Below, piece by piece: positions 12,501 to 24,500 of a DNA stretch of 64,000 nucleotides; the stretch's first letter is position 1; each line of letters begins with the position of its first letter. This stretch comes from Branchinecta lynchi (lineage: Eukaryota > Arthropoda > Branchiopoda > Anostraca > Branchinectidae). Below the pieces are notes generated by a model, which was not told the origin of the DNA, ran no database searches, and saw only the letters and a program-made list of their open reading frames with translations. Position numbers and translations under genes: made by a program. The stretch spans positions 1 to 64,000 of the forward strand of contig JAKZAP010000105.1 in the NCBI GenBank assembly GCA_023053575.1, in the 5' to 3' direction.

Positions 12501-13440
12501 TCCCACAAGGTTGGTTTTTCCACAAGGTTGGTTTTCCCGCAGGGTTGCTTTACCCATAAGGTTGGTTTTCCCACAAGGTTTGTTTTCTCACAAGGTTTGT
12601 TTTCCCACTAGGTTGTTTTTCCCACTAGGTTGGTTTTCCCACAAGGTTTGTTTTCCCACAAGCTTTGTTTTCTCCCAAGGCTGGTTTTCCCGCAAGGTCG
12701 GTTTTCCCACAAGGTTTGTTTTCCAACACCACTGTGTTGGTTATCACAAAAGGTTCGCTTTCCCGCAAGGTTGGTTTTCCCACAAGGTTTGTTTCCCCAC
12801 AAGGTTTGTTTTCCCATAAGGTTTGTTTCCCCACAAGGTTTGTTTTCCCACTAGGTTTGTTTTCCCATAAGGTTGGTTTTCCCACAAGGTTTGTTTTCTC
12901 ACAAGGTTTGTTTTCCCACTAGGTTTGTTTCCCCACAAGGTTTGTTTTCTCACAAGGTTTGTTTTCCCACAAGGTTTGTTTTCCCACAAGGTTTGTTTTC
13001 CCACAAGGTTTGTTTTCCCACAAGGTTTGTTTTCCCGAAAGGTTTGTTTTCCCACAAGGTTGGTTTTCCCACAAGGTTGGTATTCCCGCAGGGTTTGGTT
13101 TCCCACAAGTTTAGTTTTCCCGCAAGGTTTGTTTCCCCACAAGGTTTGTTTTCCCACAAGGATTGTTTTCCCACTAGGTTTGTTTCCCCACAAGGTTTGT
13201 TTTCCCACAAGGTTTGTTTTCCCCCAAGGTTGGTTTTCCCGCAAGGTTGGTTTTCCCACAAGGTTTGTTTTCCCACTGTGTTGGTTTTCCCAAAAGGTTC
13301 GCTTTCCCACAAGGTTGGTTTTCCCACAAGGTTTGTTTTCCCGCAGGGTTGCTTTCCCCATAAGGTTGGTTTTCCCACAAGGTTTGTTTTCTCACAAGGT
13401 TTGTTTTCCCACTAGGTTGTTTTTTCCCACTAGGTTATTT
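9540..13440 (+). repeat. Satellite array, mixed variant order, 9.5-13.4 kb
   Basis: The region holds only 17-bp monomers. A block of about 543 bp at 10228-10770 recurs at 12873-13415 (offset 2645) and again at 30297-30839, sharing the GGTATTCCCGCAGGG monomer and the order of CCCACTAGG, CCCCCAAGG and CCCACTGTG monomers. Around 10,010-10,170 single-base changes are denser than elsewhere (for example CACATGG, CAATCTC and CAAAACG), suggesting a less homogenised patch. Confidence 0.75.
11330..12778 (+). repeat. 838-bp tandem duplication
   Basis: About 11,330-11,940 matches about 12,168-12,778 at an offset of 838 bp. Both copies share TTTAGTTTTCCCGC, TTTGCTTTCCCCC, TTTACCCATAAGG, TTTTCTCCCAAGGC and the frame-breaking monomer TTTTCCAACACCACTGTGTTGG (near 11,881 and 12,720). 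That monomer is 22 bp, 5 bp over length, and 838 is 49 x 17 + 5, so it accounts for the departure from register. Confidence 0.75.
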
Positions 13441-16400
13441 TCCCCACAAGGTTTGTTTTCCCACAAGCTTTGTTTTCCCCCAAGGTTGGTTTTCCCGCAA
13501 GGTTGGTTTTCCCACAAGGTTTGTTTTCCCACTGTGTTGGTTTTCCCAAAAGGTTCGCTTTCCCGCAAGGTTGGTTTTCCCACAAGGTTTGTTTCCCCAC
13601 AAGGTTTGTTTTCCCATAAGGTTTGTTTTCCCACAAGGTTTGTTTGCCCACAAGGTTTGTTTTCCCACAAGGTTTGTTTTCCCACAAGGTTGGTTTTCCC
13701 GCAAGGTTGGTTTTCCCACAAGGTTTGTGTTCCCACTGTGTTGGTTTTCCCAAAAGGTTCGCTTTCCCACAAGGTTGGTTTTCCCACAAGGTTGGTTTTC
13801 CCGCAGGGTTGCTTTCCCCATAAGGTTTGTTTTCCAACAAGGTTTGTTTTCCCACAAGGTTTGTTTTCCCACAAGGTTTGTTTTCCCGAAAGGTTTGTTT
13901 CCCCACAAGGTTGGTTTTCCCACAAGGTTGGTTTTCCCGCAGGGGTTTGTTTTCCCACAAGGTTAGTTTTCCCGCAAGGTTTGTTTTCCCACAAGGTTAG
14001 TTTTCCCACAAGGTTTGTTTCCCCACAAGGTTTGTTTCCCCACAAGGTTTGTTTTCCCACAAGGATTGATTTCTCACAAGGTTTGTTTTCCCACTGTGTT
14101 GGTTTTCCCAATAGGTTCGCTTTCCCGCAAGGTTGGTTTTCCCACAAGGTTGGTTTTCCCGCAGGGTTTGTTTCCCCATAAGGTTGGTTTTCCCACAAGG
14201 TTTGTTTTCTCACAAGGTTTGTTTTCCCACAAGGTTTGTTTTCCCACAAGGTTTGTTTTCCCACAAGGTTCGTTTTCCCGCAGGGTTTGTTTTCCCACAA
14301 GGTTAGTTTTCCCGAAAGGTTTGTTTCCCCACAAGGTTGGTTTTCCCACAAGGTTGGTTTTCCCGCAGGGTTTGTTTTCCCACAAGGTTAGTTTCCCCGC
14401 AAGGTTTGTTTCCCCCCAAGGTTTGTTTTCCCACAAGGATTGTTTTCTAACAAGGTTTGTTTTCCCACTAGGTTTGTTTCCCCACAAGGTTTGTTTTCCC
14501 ACAAGGTTTGTTTTCCCCCAAGGTTGGTTTTCCCGCAAGGTTGGTTTTCCCACAAGGTTTTTTTCCCACTGTGTTGGTTTTCCCAAAAGGTTCGCTTTCC
14601 CACAAGGTTGGTTTTCCCACAAGGTTTGTTTTCCCACAAGGTTAGTTTTCCCACAAGGTTTGTTTCCCCACAAGGTTTATTTCCCCACAAGGTTTGTTTT
14701 CCCACAAGGATTGTTTTCTCACAAGGTTTGTTTTCCCACTGTGTTGGTTTTCCCAAAAGGTTCGCTTTCCCGCAAGGTTGGTTTTCCCACAAGGTTGGTT
14801 TTCCCGCAGGGTTTGTTTCCCCATAAGGTTGGTTTTCCCACAAGGTTTGTTTTCTCACAAGGTTTGTTTTCCCACAAGGTTTGTTTTCCCACAAGGTTTG
14901 TTTTCCAACAAGGTTAGTTTTCCCACAAGGTTTGTTTCCCCACAAGGTTTGTTTCCCCACAAGGTTTGTTTTCCCACAAGGATTGTTTTCTCACAAGGTT
15001 TGTTTTCCCACTGTGTTGGTTTTCCCAAAAGGTTCGCTTTCCCGCAAGGTTGGTTTTCCCACAAGGTTTGTTTTCCCACAAGGTTTGTTTTCCCACAAGG
15101 TTTGTTTTCCCACAAGGTTCGTTTTCCCGCAGGGTTTGTTTTCCCACAAGGTTAGTTTTCCCGAAAGGTTTGTTTCCCCACAAGGTTGGTTTTCCCACAA
15201 GGTTGGTTTTCCCGCAGGGTTTGTTTTCCCACAAGGTTAGTTTCCCCGCAAGGTTTGTTTCCCCCCAAGGTTTGTTTTCCCACAAGGATTGTTTTCTCAC
15301 AAGGTTTGTTTTCCCACTAGGTTTGTTTCCCCACAAGGTTTGTTTTCCCACAAGGTTTGTTTTCCCCCAAGGTTGGTTTTCCCGCAAGGTTGGTTTTCCC
15401 ACAAGGTTTTTTTCCCACTGTGTTGGTTTTCCCAAAAGGTTCGCTTTCCCACAAGGTTGGTTTTCCCACAAGGTTGGTTTTCCCGCAGGGTTGCTTTCCC
15501 CATAAGGTTGGTTTTCCCACAAGGTTTGTTTTCTCACAAGATTTGTTTTCCCACTAGGTTTGTCACTGTGTTGGTTTTCCCAAAAGGTTCGCTTTCCCGC
15601 AAGGTTGGTTTTCCCACAAGGTTTGTTTCCCCACAAGGTTTGTTTTCCCATAAGATTTTCTTTTCCCACAAGGTTTGTTTTCCCATAAGGTTTGTTTTCC
15701 CACAAGATTTGTTTTCCCACAAGGTTGGTTTCCCGAAAGGTTTGTTTCCCCACAAGGTTTGTTTTCCCACTAGGTTTGTTTTCTCACAAGGTTAGTTTTC
15801 CCACAAGGTTTGTTTCCCCACAAGGTTTGTTTCCCCACAAGGTTTGTTTTCCCACAAGGATTGTTTTCTCACAAGGTTTGTTTTCCCACTGTGTTGGTTT
15901 TCCCAAAAGGTTCGTTTTCCCGCAAGGTTTGTTTTCCCACAAGGTTAGTTTTCCCACAAGGTTTGTTTCCCCACAAGGTTTGTTTTCCCACAAGGATTGT
16001 TTTCTCACAAGGTTTATTTTCCCACTGTGTTGGTTTTACCAAAAGGTTCGCTTTCCCGCAAGGTTGGTTTTCCCACAAGGTTGGTTTTCCCGCAGGGTTT
16101 GTTTCCCCATAAGGTTGGTTTTCCCACAAGGTTTGTTTTCTCACAAGGTTTGTTTTCCCACAAGGTTTGTTTTCCCACAAGGTTTGTTTTCCCACAAGGT
16201 TCGTTTTCCCGCAGGGTTTGTTTTCCCACAAGGTTAGTTTTCCCGAAAGGTTTGTTTCCCCACAAAGTTGGTTTTCCCACAAGGTTGGTTTTCCCGCAGG
16301 GTTTGTTTTCCCACAAGGTTAGTTTCCCCGCAAGGTTTGTTTCCCCCCAAGGTTTGTTTTCCCACAAGGATTGTTTTCTCACAAGGTTTGTTTTCCCACT

Positions 16401-17690
16401 AGGTTTGTTTCCCCACAAGGTTTGTTTTCCCACAAGGTTTGTTTTCCCCCAAGGTTGGTTTTCCCGCAAGGTTGGTTTTCCCACAAGGTTTTTTTCCCAC
16501 TGTGTTGGTTTTCCCAAAAGGTTCGCTTTCCCACAAGGTTGGTTTTCCCACAAGGTTGGTTTTCCCGCAGGGTTGCTTTCCCCATAAGGTTGGTTTTCCC
16601 ACAAGGTTTGTTTTCTCACAAGGTTTGTTTTCCCACTAGGTTGTTTTTCCCACTAGGTTGGTTTTCCCACAAGGTTTGTTTTCCCACAAGCTTTGTTTTC
16701 CCCCAAGGTTGGTTTTCCGGCAAGGTTGGTTTTCCCACAAGGTTTGTTTTCCCACTGTGTTGGTTTTCCCAAAAGGTTCGCTTTCCCGCAAGGTTGGTTT
16801 TCCCACAAGGTTTGTTTCCCCACAAGGTTTGTTTTCCCATAAGATTTGTTCTCCCACAAGGTTTGTTTTCCCATAAGGTTTGTTTTCCCACAAGGTTTGT
16901 TTTCCCACAAGGTTGGTTTTCCCGAAAGGTTTGTTTCCCCACAAGGTTTGTTTTCCCACTAGGTTTGTTTTCCCATAAGGTTGGTTTTCCCACAAGGTTT
17001 GTTTTCTCACAAGGTTTGTTTTCCCACTAGGTTTGGTTCCCCAAAAGGTTTGTTTTCTCACAAGGTTTGTTTTCCCACAAGGTTTGTTTTCCCACAAGGT
17101 TTGTTTTCCCACAAGGTTTGTTTTCCCATAAGGTTGGTTTTCCCGAAAGGTTTGTTTCCCCACAAGGTTGGTTTTCCCACAAGGTTGGTTTTCCCGCAGG
17201 GTTTGTTTTCCCACAAGGTTAGTCTTCCCGCAAGGTTTGTTTCCCCACAAGGTTTGTTTTCCCACAAGGATTGTTTTCTCACAAGGTTTGTTTTCCCACT
17301 AGGTTTGTTTCCCCACAAGGTTTGTTTTCCCACAAGGTTTATTTTCCCCCAAGGTTGGTTTTCCCACAAGATTTGTTTTCCCACTGTATTGGTTTTCCCA
17401 AAAGGTTCGCTTTCCCGCAAGGTTGGTTTTCCCACAAGGTTTGTTTCCCCACAAGGTTTGTTTTCTCACAAGGTTTGTTTTCCCACAAGGTTTGTTTTCC
17501 CACAAGGTTTCTTTTCCCACAAGGTTTGTTTTCCCACAAGGTTGGTTTTCCCGAAAGGTTTGTTTCTCCACAAGGTTGGTTTTCCCCCAAGGTTGGTTTT
17601 CCCGCAAGGTTGGTTTTACCACAAGGTTTGTTTTCCCACTGTGTTGGTTTTCCCAAAAGGTTCGTTTTCCCACAAGGTTGGTTTTGTGAG
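13441..17690 (+). repeat. Satellite array with 849/1082-bp HOR units
   Basis: A block marked by two adjacent variants, TTTCCCCGCAAGG and TTTCCCCCCAAGG, followed by TTTTTTTCCCACTGTG, appears three times. The C6 runs lie near 14,412, 15,261 and 16,343, giving spacings of 849 and 1082 bp. Sequence from 15,289 matches that from 16,371 at an offset of 1082. An irregular join near 15,560, where GGTTTGT runs straight into CACTGTG, marks a sub-monomer deletion. The domain ends at the palindrome. Confidence 0.75.
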
Positions 17691-17837
17691 AAAACAACCT
17701 TTTGGGAAAACAAACCCTGCGTTTTCTCACAAAACCAACCTTGTGGGAAAACGAACCTTTTGGGAAAACCAACACAGTGGGAAAACAAACCTTGTGGTAA
17801 AACCAACCTTGCGGGAAAACCAACCTTGGGGGAAAAC
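17579..17837. repeat. Perfect palindrome at the strand-switch point (117-bp arms, 25-nt spacer)
   Basis: The left arm 17,579-17,695 is the exact reverse complement of the right arm 17,721-17,837; the pairing first fails at 17,578 (G) against 17,838 (A). The spacer 17,696-17,720 is already in the reverse orientation. The arms include the CCCACTGTG, CCCAAAAGG and TTTACCACAAGG monomers and end in GTTTTGTGAGAAAAC. The structure could extrude as a cruciform or fold as a hairpin. Its form fits a fold-back template switch; a fold-back artefact in sequencing or assembly would look the same. Confidence 0.9.
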
Positions 17838-20442
17838 AAACCTTGTGGGAAAACAAACCTTGTGGGGAAACAAACCTAGTGGGAAAACAAACCTTGTGAG
17901 AAAACAAACCTAGTGGGAAAACAAACCTTGTGAGAAAACAATCCTTGTGGGAAAACAAACCTTGTGGGGAAACAAACCTTGCGGGAAAACTAACCTTGTG
18001 GAAAAAAAAAAACCCTGCGGGAAAACCAACCTTGTGGGAAAACCAACCTTGTGGGGAAACAAACCTTTCGGGAAAACCAGCCTTGTGGGAAAACAAACCT
18101 TGTGGGAAAACAAACCTTGTGGGAAAACAAACCTTGTGGGAAAACAAACCTTGTGAGAAAACAAACCTTGTGGGGAACCAAACCTAGTGGGAAAACAAAC
18201 CTTGTGAGAAAACAAACCTTGTGGGAAAACCAACCGTATGGGAAAACAAAACTAGTGGGAAAACAAACCTTGTGGGGAAACAAACCTTTCGGGAAAACCA
18301 ACCTTGTGGGAAAACAAACCTTGTGGGAAAACAAACCTTATGGGAAAACAAACCTTGTGGGAAAACAAATCTTATGGGAAAACAAACCTTGTGGGGAAAC
18401 AAACCTTGTGGGAAAACCAACCTTGCGGGAAAGCGAACCTTTTGGGAAAACCAACACAGTGGGAAAACAAACCTTGTGGGAAAACCAACCTTGCCGGAAA
18501 ACCAACCTTGGGGGAAAACAAAGCTTGTGGGAAAACAAACCTTGTGGGAAAACCAACCTAGTGGGAAAAACAACCTAGTGGGAAAACAAACCTTGTGAGA
18601 AAACAAACCTTGTGGGAAAACCAACCTTATGGGGAAAGCAACCCTGAGGGAAAACCAACCTTGTGGGAAAGCGAACCTTTTGGGAAAACCAACACAGTGG
18701 GAAAAAAACCTTGTGGGAAAACCAACCTTGCGGGAAAACCAACCTTGGGGGAAAACAAACCTTGTGGGAAAACAAACCTTGTGGGGAAACAAACCTAGTG
18801 GGAAAACAAACCTTGTGGGAAAACAAACCTTGGGGGGAAACAAACCTTGCGGGGAAACTAACCTTGTGGGAAAACAAACCCTGCGGAAAACCAACCTTTT
18901 GGGAAAACCAACCTTGTGGGGAAACAAACCTTTCGGGAAAACTAACCTTGTGGGAAAACAAACCCTGCGGGAAAACAAACCTTGTGGGAAAACAAACCTT
19001 GTGGGAAAACAAACCTTGTGGGAAAACAAACCTTGTGAGAAAACAAACCTTGTGGGAAAACCAACCTTATGGGGAAACAAACCCTGCAGGAAAACCAACC
19101 TTGTGGGAAAACCAAACTTGCGGGAAAGCGAACCTTTTGGGAAAACCAACACAGTGGGAAAACAAACCTTGTGAGAAAACAATCCTTATGGGAAAACAAA
19201 CCTTGTGGGGAAACAAACCTTGTGGGGAAACAAACCTTGTGGGAAAACTAACCTTGTGGGAAAACAAACCTTGCCGGAAAGCGAACCTTTTGGGAAAACC
19301 AACACAGTGGGAAAACAAACCTTGTGAGAAAACAATCCTTGTGGGAAAACAAACCTTGTGGGGAAACAAACCTTGTGGGGAAACAAACCTTGTGGGAAAA
19401 CTAACCTTGTGGGAAAACAAACCTTGTGGGAAAACCAACCTTATGGGGAAAGCAACCCTGCGGGAAAACCAACCTTGTGGGAAAACCAACCTTGTGGGAA
19501 AGCGAACCTTTTGGGAAAACCAACACAGTGGGAAAAAAACTTTGTGGGAAAACCAACCTTGCGGGAAAACCAACCTTGGGGTAAAAGTAACCTTGTGGGA
19601 AAACAAACCTTGTGGGTAAACAAACCTAGTGGGAAAACAAACCTTGTGAGAAAACAATCCTTGTGGGAAAACAAACCTTGGGGGGAAACAAACCTTGCGG
19701 GGAAACTAACCTTGTGGGAAAACAAACCCTGCGGGAAAACCAACCTTGTGGGAAAACCAACCTTGTGGGGAAACAAACCTTTCGGGAAAACTAACCTTGT
19801 GGGAAAACAAACCCTGCGGGAAAACGAACCTTGTGGGAAAACAAACCTTGTGGGAAAACAAACCTTGTGGGAAAACAAACCTTGTGAGAAAACAAACCTT
19901 GTGGGAAAACCAACCTTATGGGGAAACAAACCCTGCGGGAAAACCAACCTTGTGGGAAAACCAACCTTGCGGGAAAGCGAACCTTTTGGGAAAACCAACA
20001 CAGTGGGAAAACAAACCTTGTGAGAAAACAATCCTTGTGGGAAAACAAACCTTGTGGGGAAACAAACCTTGTGGGGAAACAAACCTTGTGGGAAAACTAA
20101 CCTTGTGGGAAAACAAACCATGCGGGAAAACTAACCTTGTGGGAAAACAAACCCTGCGGGAAAACCAACCTTGTGGGAAAACCAACCTTGTGGGGAAACA
20201 AACCTTTCGGGAAAACAAACCTTGTGGGAAAACAAACCTTGTGGGAAAACAAACCTTGTGGGAAAACAAACCTTATGGGGAAAGCAACCCTGCGGGAAAA
20301 CAAACCTTGTGAGAAAACAAACCTTGTGGGAAAACCAACCTTATGGGAAAACAAACCTAGTGGGAAAACAAACCTTGTGGGGAAACAAACCTTTCGGGAA
20401 AACCAACCTTGTGGGAAAACCAACCTTGCGGGAAAGCGAACC
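17691..20442 (-). repeat. Inverted satellite segment, about 2.75 kb
   Basis: Monomers here read CCTTGTGGGAAAA on the given strand, the reverse complement of the flanks. Read in reverse, the segment repeats the 13.7-17.7 kb domain with its private variants: TTTTCCGGCAAGG (near 16,713 against 18,488), GGTTTGGTTCCCC (17,030-17,042 against 18,172-18,184), the T7 run (16,489-16,495 against 18,702-18,708) and the C6 run (16,343 against 18,832-18,837). The segment is therefore an inverted duplication and not only a simple inversion. No gene lies in it. Confidence 0.9.
18001..18016 (-). other. A11 homopolymer inside a fused monomer
   Basis: Bases 18,002-18,012 are eleven consecutive A, the longest homopolymer I noticed in the window. 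The mirror position in the left arm (17,202-17,210) reads TTTGTTTTC, so the run replaces 9 ordinary bases with 11 T (in repeat orientation). This is either slippage or a base-calling or consensus error. Confidence 0.7.
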
Positions 20443-20448
20443 TTTGTT
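20440..20448. other. Second strand-switch junction, microhomology joint
   Basis: The reverse-orientation sequence ...GGAAAGCGAACC runs into forward-orientation GTTTTCCCACAAGG through TTT at 20,443-20,445. That TTT fits both sides (AACCTTTT on the left, GGTTTGTTTT on the right). Unlike the joint at 17.7 kb there is no extended palindrome beyond the general repeat similarity. Confidence 0.85.
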
Positions 20449-23400
20449 TTCCCACAAGGTTAGTTTTCCCACAAGGTTTGTTTCCCCACAAGGTTTGTTT
20501 CCCCACAAGGTTTGTTTTCCCACAAGGATTGTTTTCTCACAAGGTTTGTTTTCCCACTGTGTTGGTTTTCCCAAAAGGTTGGTTTTCCCACAAGGTTTGT
20601 TTTCTCACAAGGTTTGTTTTCCCACAAGGTTTGTTTTCCCACAAGGTTTGTTTTCCCAAAAGGTTTGTTTTCCCACAAGGTTGGTTTTCCCACAAGGTTG
20701 GTTTTCCCGCAGGGTTTCTTTCCCTATAAGGTTGGTTTTCCCACAAGGTTTCTTTTCCCACAAGGTTTGTTTTCCCACAAGGATTGTTTTCTCACAAGGT
20801 TTGTTTTCCCACTAGGTTGGTTTTCCCACAAGGTTTGTTTTCCCACAAGGTTTGTTTTCTCACAAGGTTGGTTTTCCCGAAAGGTTTGTTTCCCCACAAG
20901 GTTGGTTTTCCCACAAGGTTGGTTTTCCCGCAGGGTTTGTTTTCCCACAAGGTTAGTTTTCCCGCAAGGTTTGTTTTCCCACAAGGTTAGTTTTCCCACA
21001 AGGTTTGTTTCCCCACAAGGTTTGTTTCCCCACAAGGTTTGTTTTCCTACAAGGATTGTTTTCTCACAAGGTTTGTTTTCCCACTGTGTTGGTTTTCCCA
21101 AAAGGTTCGCTTTCCCGCAAGGTTCGCTTTCCCGCAAGGTTGGTTTTCCCACAAGGTTTGTTTTCTCACAAGGTTTGTTTTCCCACAAGCTTTGTTTTCC
21201 CCAAAGGTTGGTTTTCCCGCAAGGTTGGTTTTCCCACAAGGTTTGTTTTCCCACTGTGTTGGTTTTCCCAAAAGGTTCGCTTTCCCGCAAGGTTGGTTTT
21301 CCCACAAGGTTTGTTTTCCCACTGTGTTGGTTTTCCCAAAAGGTTCGCTTTCCCACAAGGTTGGTTTTCCCACAAGGTTGGTTTTCCCGCAGGGTTGCTT
21401 TCCCCATAAGGTTGGTTTTCCCACAAGGTTTGTTTTCTCACAAGGTTTGTTTTCCCACTAGGTTGTTTTTCCCACTAGGTTGGTTTTCCCACAAGGTTTG
21501 TTTTCCCACAAGCTTTGTTTTCCCCCAAGGTTGGTTTTCCCGCAAGGTTGGTTTTCCCCCAAGGTTGGTTTTCCCACAAGGTTGGTTTTCCCGCAGGGTT
21601 GCTTTCCCCATAAGGTTGGTTTTCCCACAAGGTTTGTTTTCCCACTGTGTTGGTTTTCCCAAAAGGTTCGCTTTCCCACAAGGTTGGTTTTCCCACAAGG
21701 TTTGTTTTCCCATAAGGTTGGTTTTCCCGAAAGGTTTGTTTCCCCACAAGGTCGGTTTTCCCGCAAGGTTGGTTTTCCCACAAGGTTTGTTTTCCCACTG
21801 TGTTGGTTTTCCCAAAAGGTTCGCTTTCCCACAAGGTTTGTTTTCCCATAAGGTTGGTTTCCCCACAAGGTTTGTTTTCCCACAAGGTTTGTTTTCCCAC
21901 AAGGTTTGTTTTCCCACAAGGTTTGTTTTCCCATAAGGTTGGTTTTCCCACAAGGTTTGTTTTCTCACAAGGTTTGTTTTCCCACTAGGTTTGTTTCCCC
22001 ACAAGGTTTGTTTTCTCACAAGGTTTGTTTTCCCACAAGGTTTGTTTTCCGACAAGGTTTGTTTTCCCACAAGGTTGGTTTTCCCGAAAGGTTTGTTTCC
22101 CCACAAGGTTGGTTTTCCCACAAGGTTGGTTTTCCCGCAGGGTTTGTTTTCCCACAAGGTTAGTTTTCCCGCAAGGTTTGTTTCCCCACAAGGTTTGTTT
22201 TCCCACAAGGATTGTTTTCTCACAAGGTTTGTTTTCCCACTAGGTTTGTTTTCCCACTAGGTTTGTTTCCCCACAAGGTTTGTTTTCCCACAAGGTTTGT
22301 TTTCCCCCAAGGTTGGTTTTCCCGCAAGGTTGGTTTTCCCACAAGGTTTGTTTTCCCACTGTGTTGGTTTTCCCAAAAGGTTCGCTTTCCCACAAGGTTG
22401 GTTTTCCCACAAGGTTGGTTTTCCCGCAGGGTTGCTTTCCCCATAAGGTTGGTTTTCCCACAAGGTTTGTTTTCTCACAAGGTTTGTTTTCCCAGCAGGT
22501 TGTTTTCCCACTAGGTTGGTTTTCCCACAAGGTTTGTTTTCCCACAAGCTTTGTTTTCCCCCAAGGTTGGTTTTCCCGCAAGGTTGGTTTTCCCACATTG
22601 TTTGTTTTCCCACTGTGTTGGTTTTCCCAAAAGGTTCGCATTCCCGCAAGGTTGGTTTTCCCACAAGGTTTGTTTCCCCACAAGGTTTGTTTTCCCATAA
22701 GGTTTGTTTTCCCACAAGGTTTGTTTTCCCACAAGGTTTGTTTTCCCACAAGGTTGGTTTTCCCACAAGGTTGGTTTTCCCGCAAGGTTGGTTTTCCCAC
22801 AAGGTTTGTTTTCCCACTGTGTTGGTTTTCCCAAAAGGTTCGCTTTCCCACAAGGTTGGTTTTCCCACAAGGTTGGTTTTCCCGCAGGGTTGCTTTCCTC
22901 ATAAGGTTTGTTTTCCCACACGGTTTGTTTTCCCACAAGGTTTGTTTACCCACAAGGTTGGTTTTCCCGAAAGGTTTGTTTTCCCACAAGGTTGGTTTTC
23001 CCACAAGGTTGGTTTTCCCGCAGGGTTTGTTTTCCCACAAGGTTAGTTTTCCCGCAAGGTTTGTTTTCCCACAAGGTTAGTTTTCCCACAAGGTTTGTTT
23101 CCCCACAAGGTTTGTTTCCCCACAAGGTTTATTTTCCCACAAGGATTGTTTTCTCACAAGGTTTGTTTTCCCACTGTGTTGGTTTTCCCAAAAGGTTCGC
23201 TTTCCCGCAAGGTTGGTTTTCCCACAAGGTTGGTTTTCCCGCAGGGTTTGTTTCCCCATAAGGTTGGTTTTCCCACAAGCTTTGTTTTCCCCCAAGGTTG
23301 GTTTTCCCAAAAGGTTCGCTTTCCCGCAAGGTTGGTTTTCCCACAAGGTTCGTTTCCTTACAAGGTTTGTTTTCTCACAAGGTTTGTTTTCTCACAAGGT

Positions 23401-24500
23401 TTGTTTTCCCACAAGGTTGGTTTTCCCGAAAGGTTTGTTTCCCCACAAGGTTGGTTTTCCCACAAGGTTGGTTTTCCCACAGGGTTCGTTTTCTCACAAG
23501 GTTTGTTTTCCCACTAGGTTGTTTTTCCCACTAGGTTGATTTTCCCACAAGGTTTGTTTTCCCACAAGCTTTGTTTTCCCCCATGGTTGGTTTTCCCGCA
23601 AGGTTGGTTTTCCCACAAGGTTTGTTTTCCCACTGTGTTGGTTTTCCCAAAAGCTTCGCTTTCCCGCAAGGTTTGTTTTCCCAAAAGGTTTGTTTTCCCA
23701 CTGTGTTGGTTTTCCCAAAAGGTTCGCTTTCCCACAAGGTTGGTTTTCCCATAAGGTTGGTTTTCTCGCAGGGTTTCTTTCCCCATAAGGTTGGTTTTCC
23801 CACAAGGTTTGTTTTCTCACAAGGTTTTTTTCCCACTAGGTTGTTTTTCCAACTAGGTTGGTTTTCCCACAAGGTTTGTTTTCCCACAAGCTTTGTTTTC
23901 CCCCAAGGTTGGTTTTCCCGCAAGGTTGGTTTTCCCACAAGGTTTGTTTTCCCACTGTGTTGGTTTTCCCAAAAGGTTCGCTTTCCCGCAAGGTTGGTTT
24001 TCCCATAGGTTTGTTTCCCCACAAGGTTTGTTTTCCCACAAGGTTTGTTTTCCCACAAGGTTTGTTTTCCCACAAGGTTTGTTTTCCCATAAGGTTGGTT
24101 TTCCCACAAGGTTTGTTTTCTCACAAGGTTTGTTTTCCCACTAGGTTTGTTTCCCCACAAGGTTGGTTTTCCCGAAAGGTTTGTTTCCCCACAAGGTCGG
24201 TTTTCCCACAAGGTTGGTTTTCCCCCAGGGTTTGTTTTCCCACAAGGTTAGTTTTCCCGCAAGGTTTGTTTCCCCACAAGGTTTGTTTTCCCACAAGGAT
24301 TGTTTTCTCACAAGGTTTGATTTCCCACTAGGTTTGTTTCCCCACAAGGTTTGTTTTCCCACAAGGTTTGTTTTCCCCCAAGGTTAGTTTTCCCGCAAGG
24401 TTGGTTTTCCCAAAAGGTTTGCTTTCCCACAAGGTTGGTTTTCCCACAAGGTTGGTTTTCCCGCAGGGTTGCTTTCCCCATAAGGTTGGTTTTCCCACAA
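20446..24500 (+). repeat. Satellite array, forward orientation, weak HOR order
   Basis: Only 17-bp monomers are present. Many variant blocks seen elsewhere occur here, but I could not define a long internal period with confidence. Single-monomer oddities include TTTCTTTCCCTATAAGG near 20,715, GGTTCGTTTCCTTACAAGG near 23,350 and a 15-bp monomer with CCCATAGG near 24,002. No gene or foreign sequence is visible. Confidence 0.7.

Larger units (their letters stand above)
1..17690 (+). repeat. Satellite array, forward (T-rich) orientation, segment 1
   Basis: All monomers read TTTTCCC..AAGG on the given strand. No gene, RNA gene or foreign insertion is visible in this stretch. It contains the HOR domains listed separately and ends inside the palindrome centred near 17,708. 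The array is cut by the left edge of the window, so its true start is unknown. Confidence 0.95.

Noticed and set aside
17579..17837. Palindrome as a rho-independent terminator or replication origin
   Set aside because: The stem is 117 bp of satellite with no adjacent gene, no GC-rich stem plus U-tract geometry and no initiator-binding motifs. Rearrangement is the better explanation.
18002..18012. Poly-A run as a retroposon tail or polyadenylation remnant
   Set aside because: Both sides are normal satellite. The mirrored left arm shows the same monomers with TTTGTTTTC in place of the run, so slippage or a consensus error is enough.
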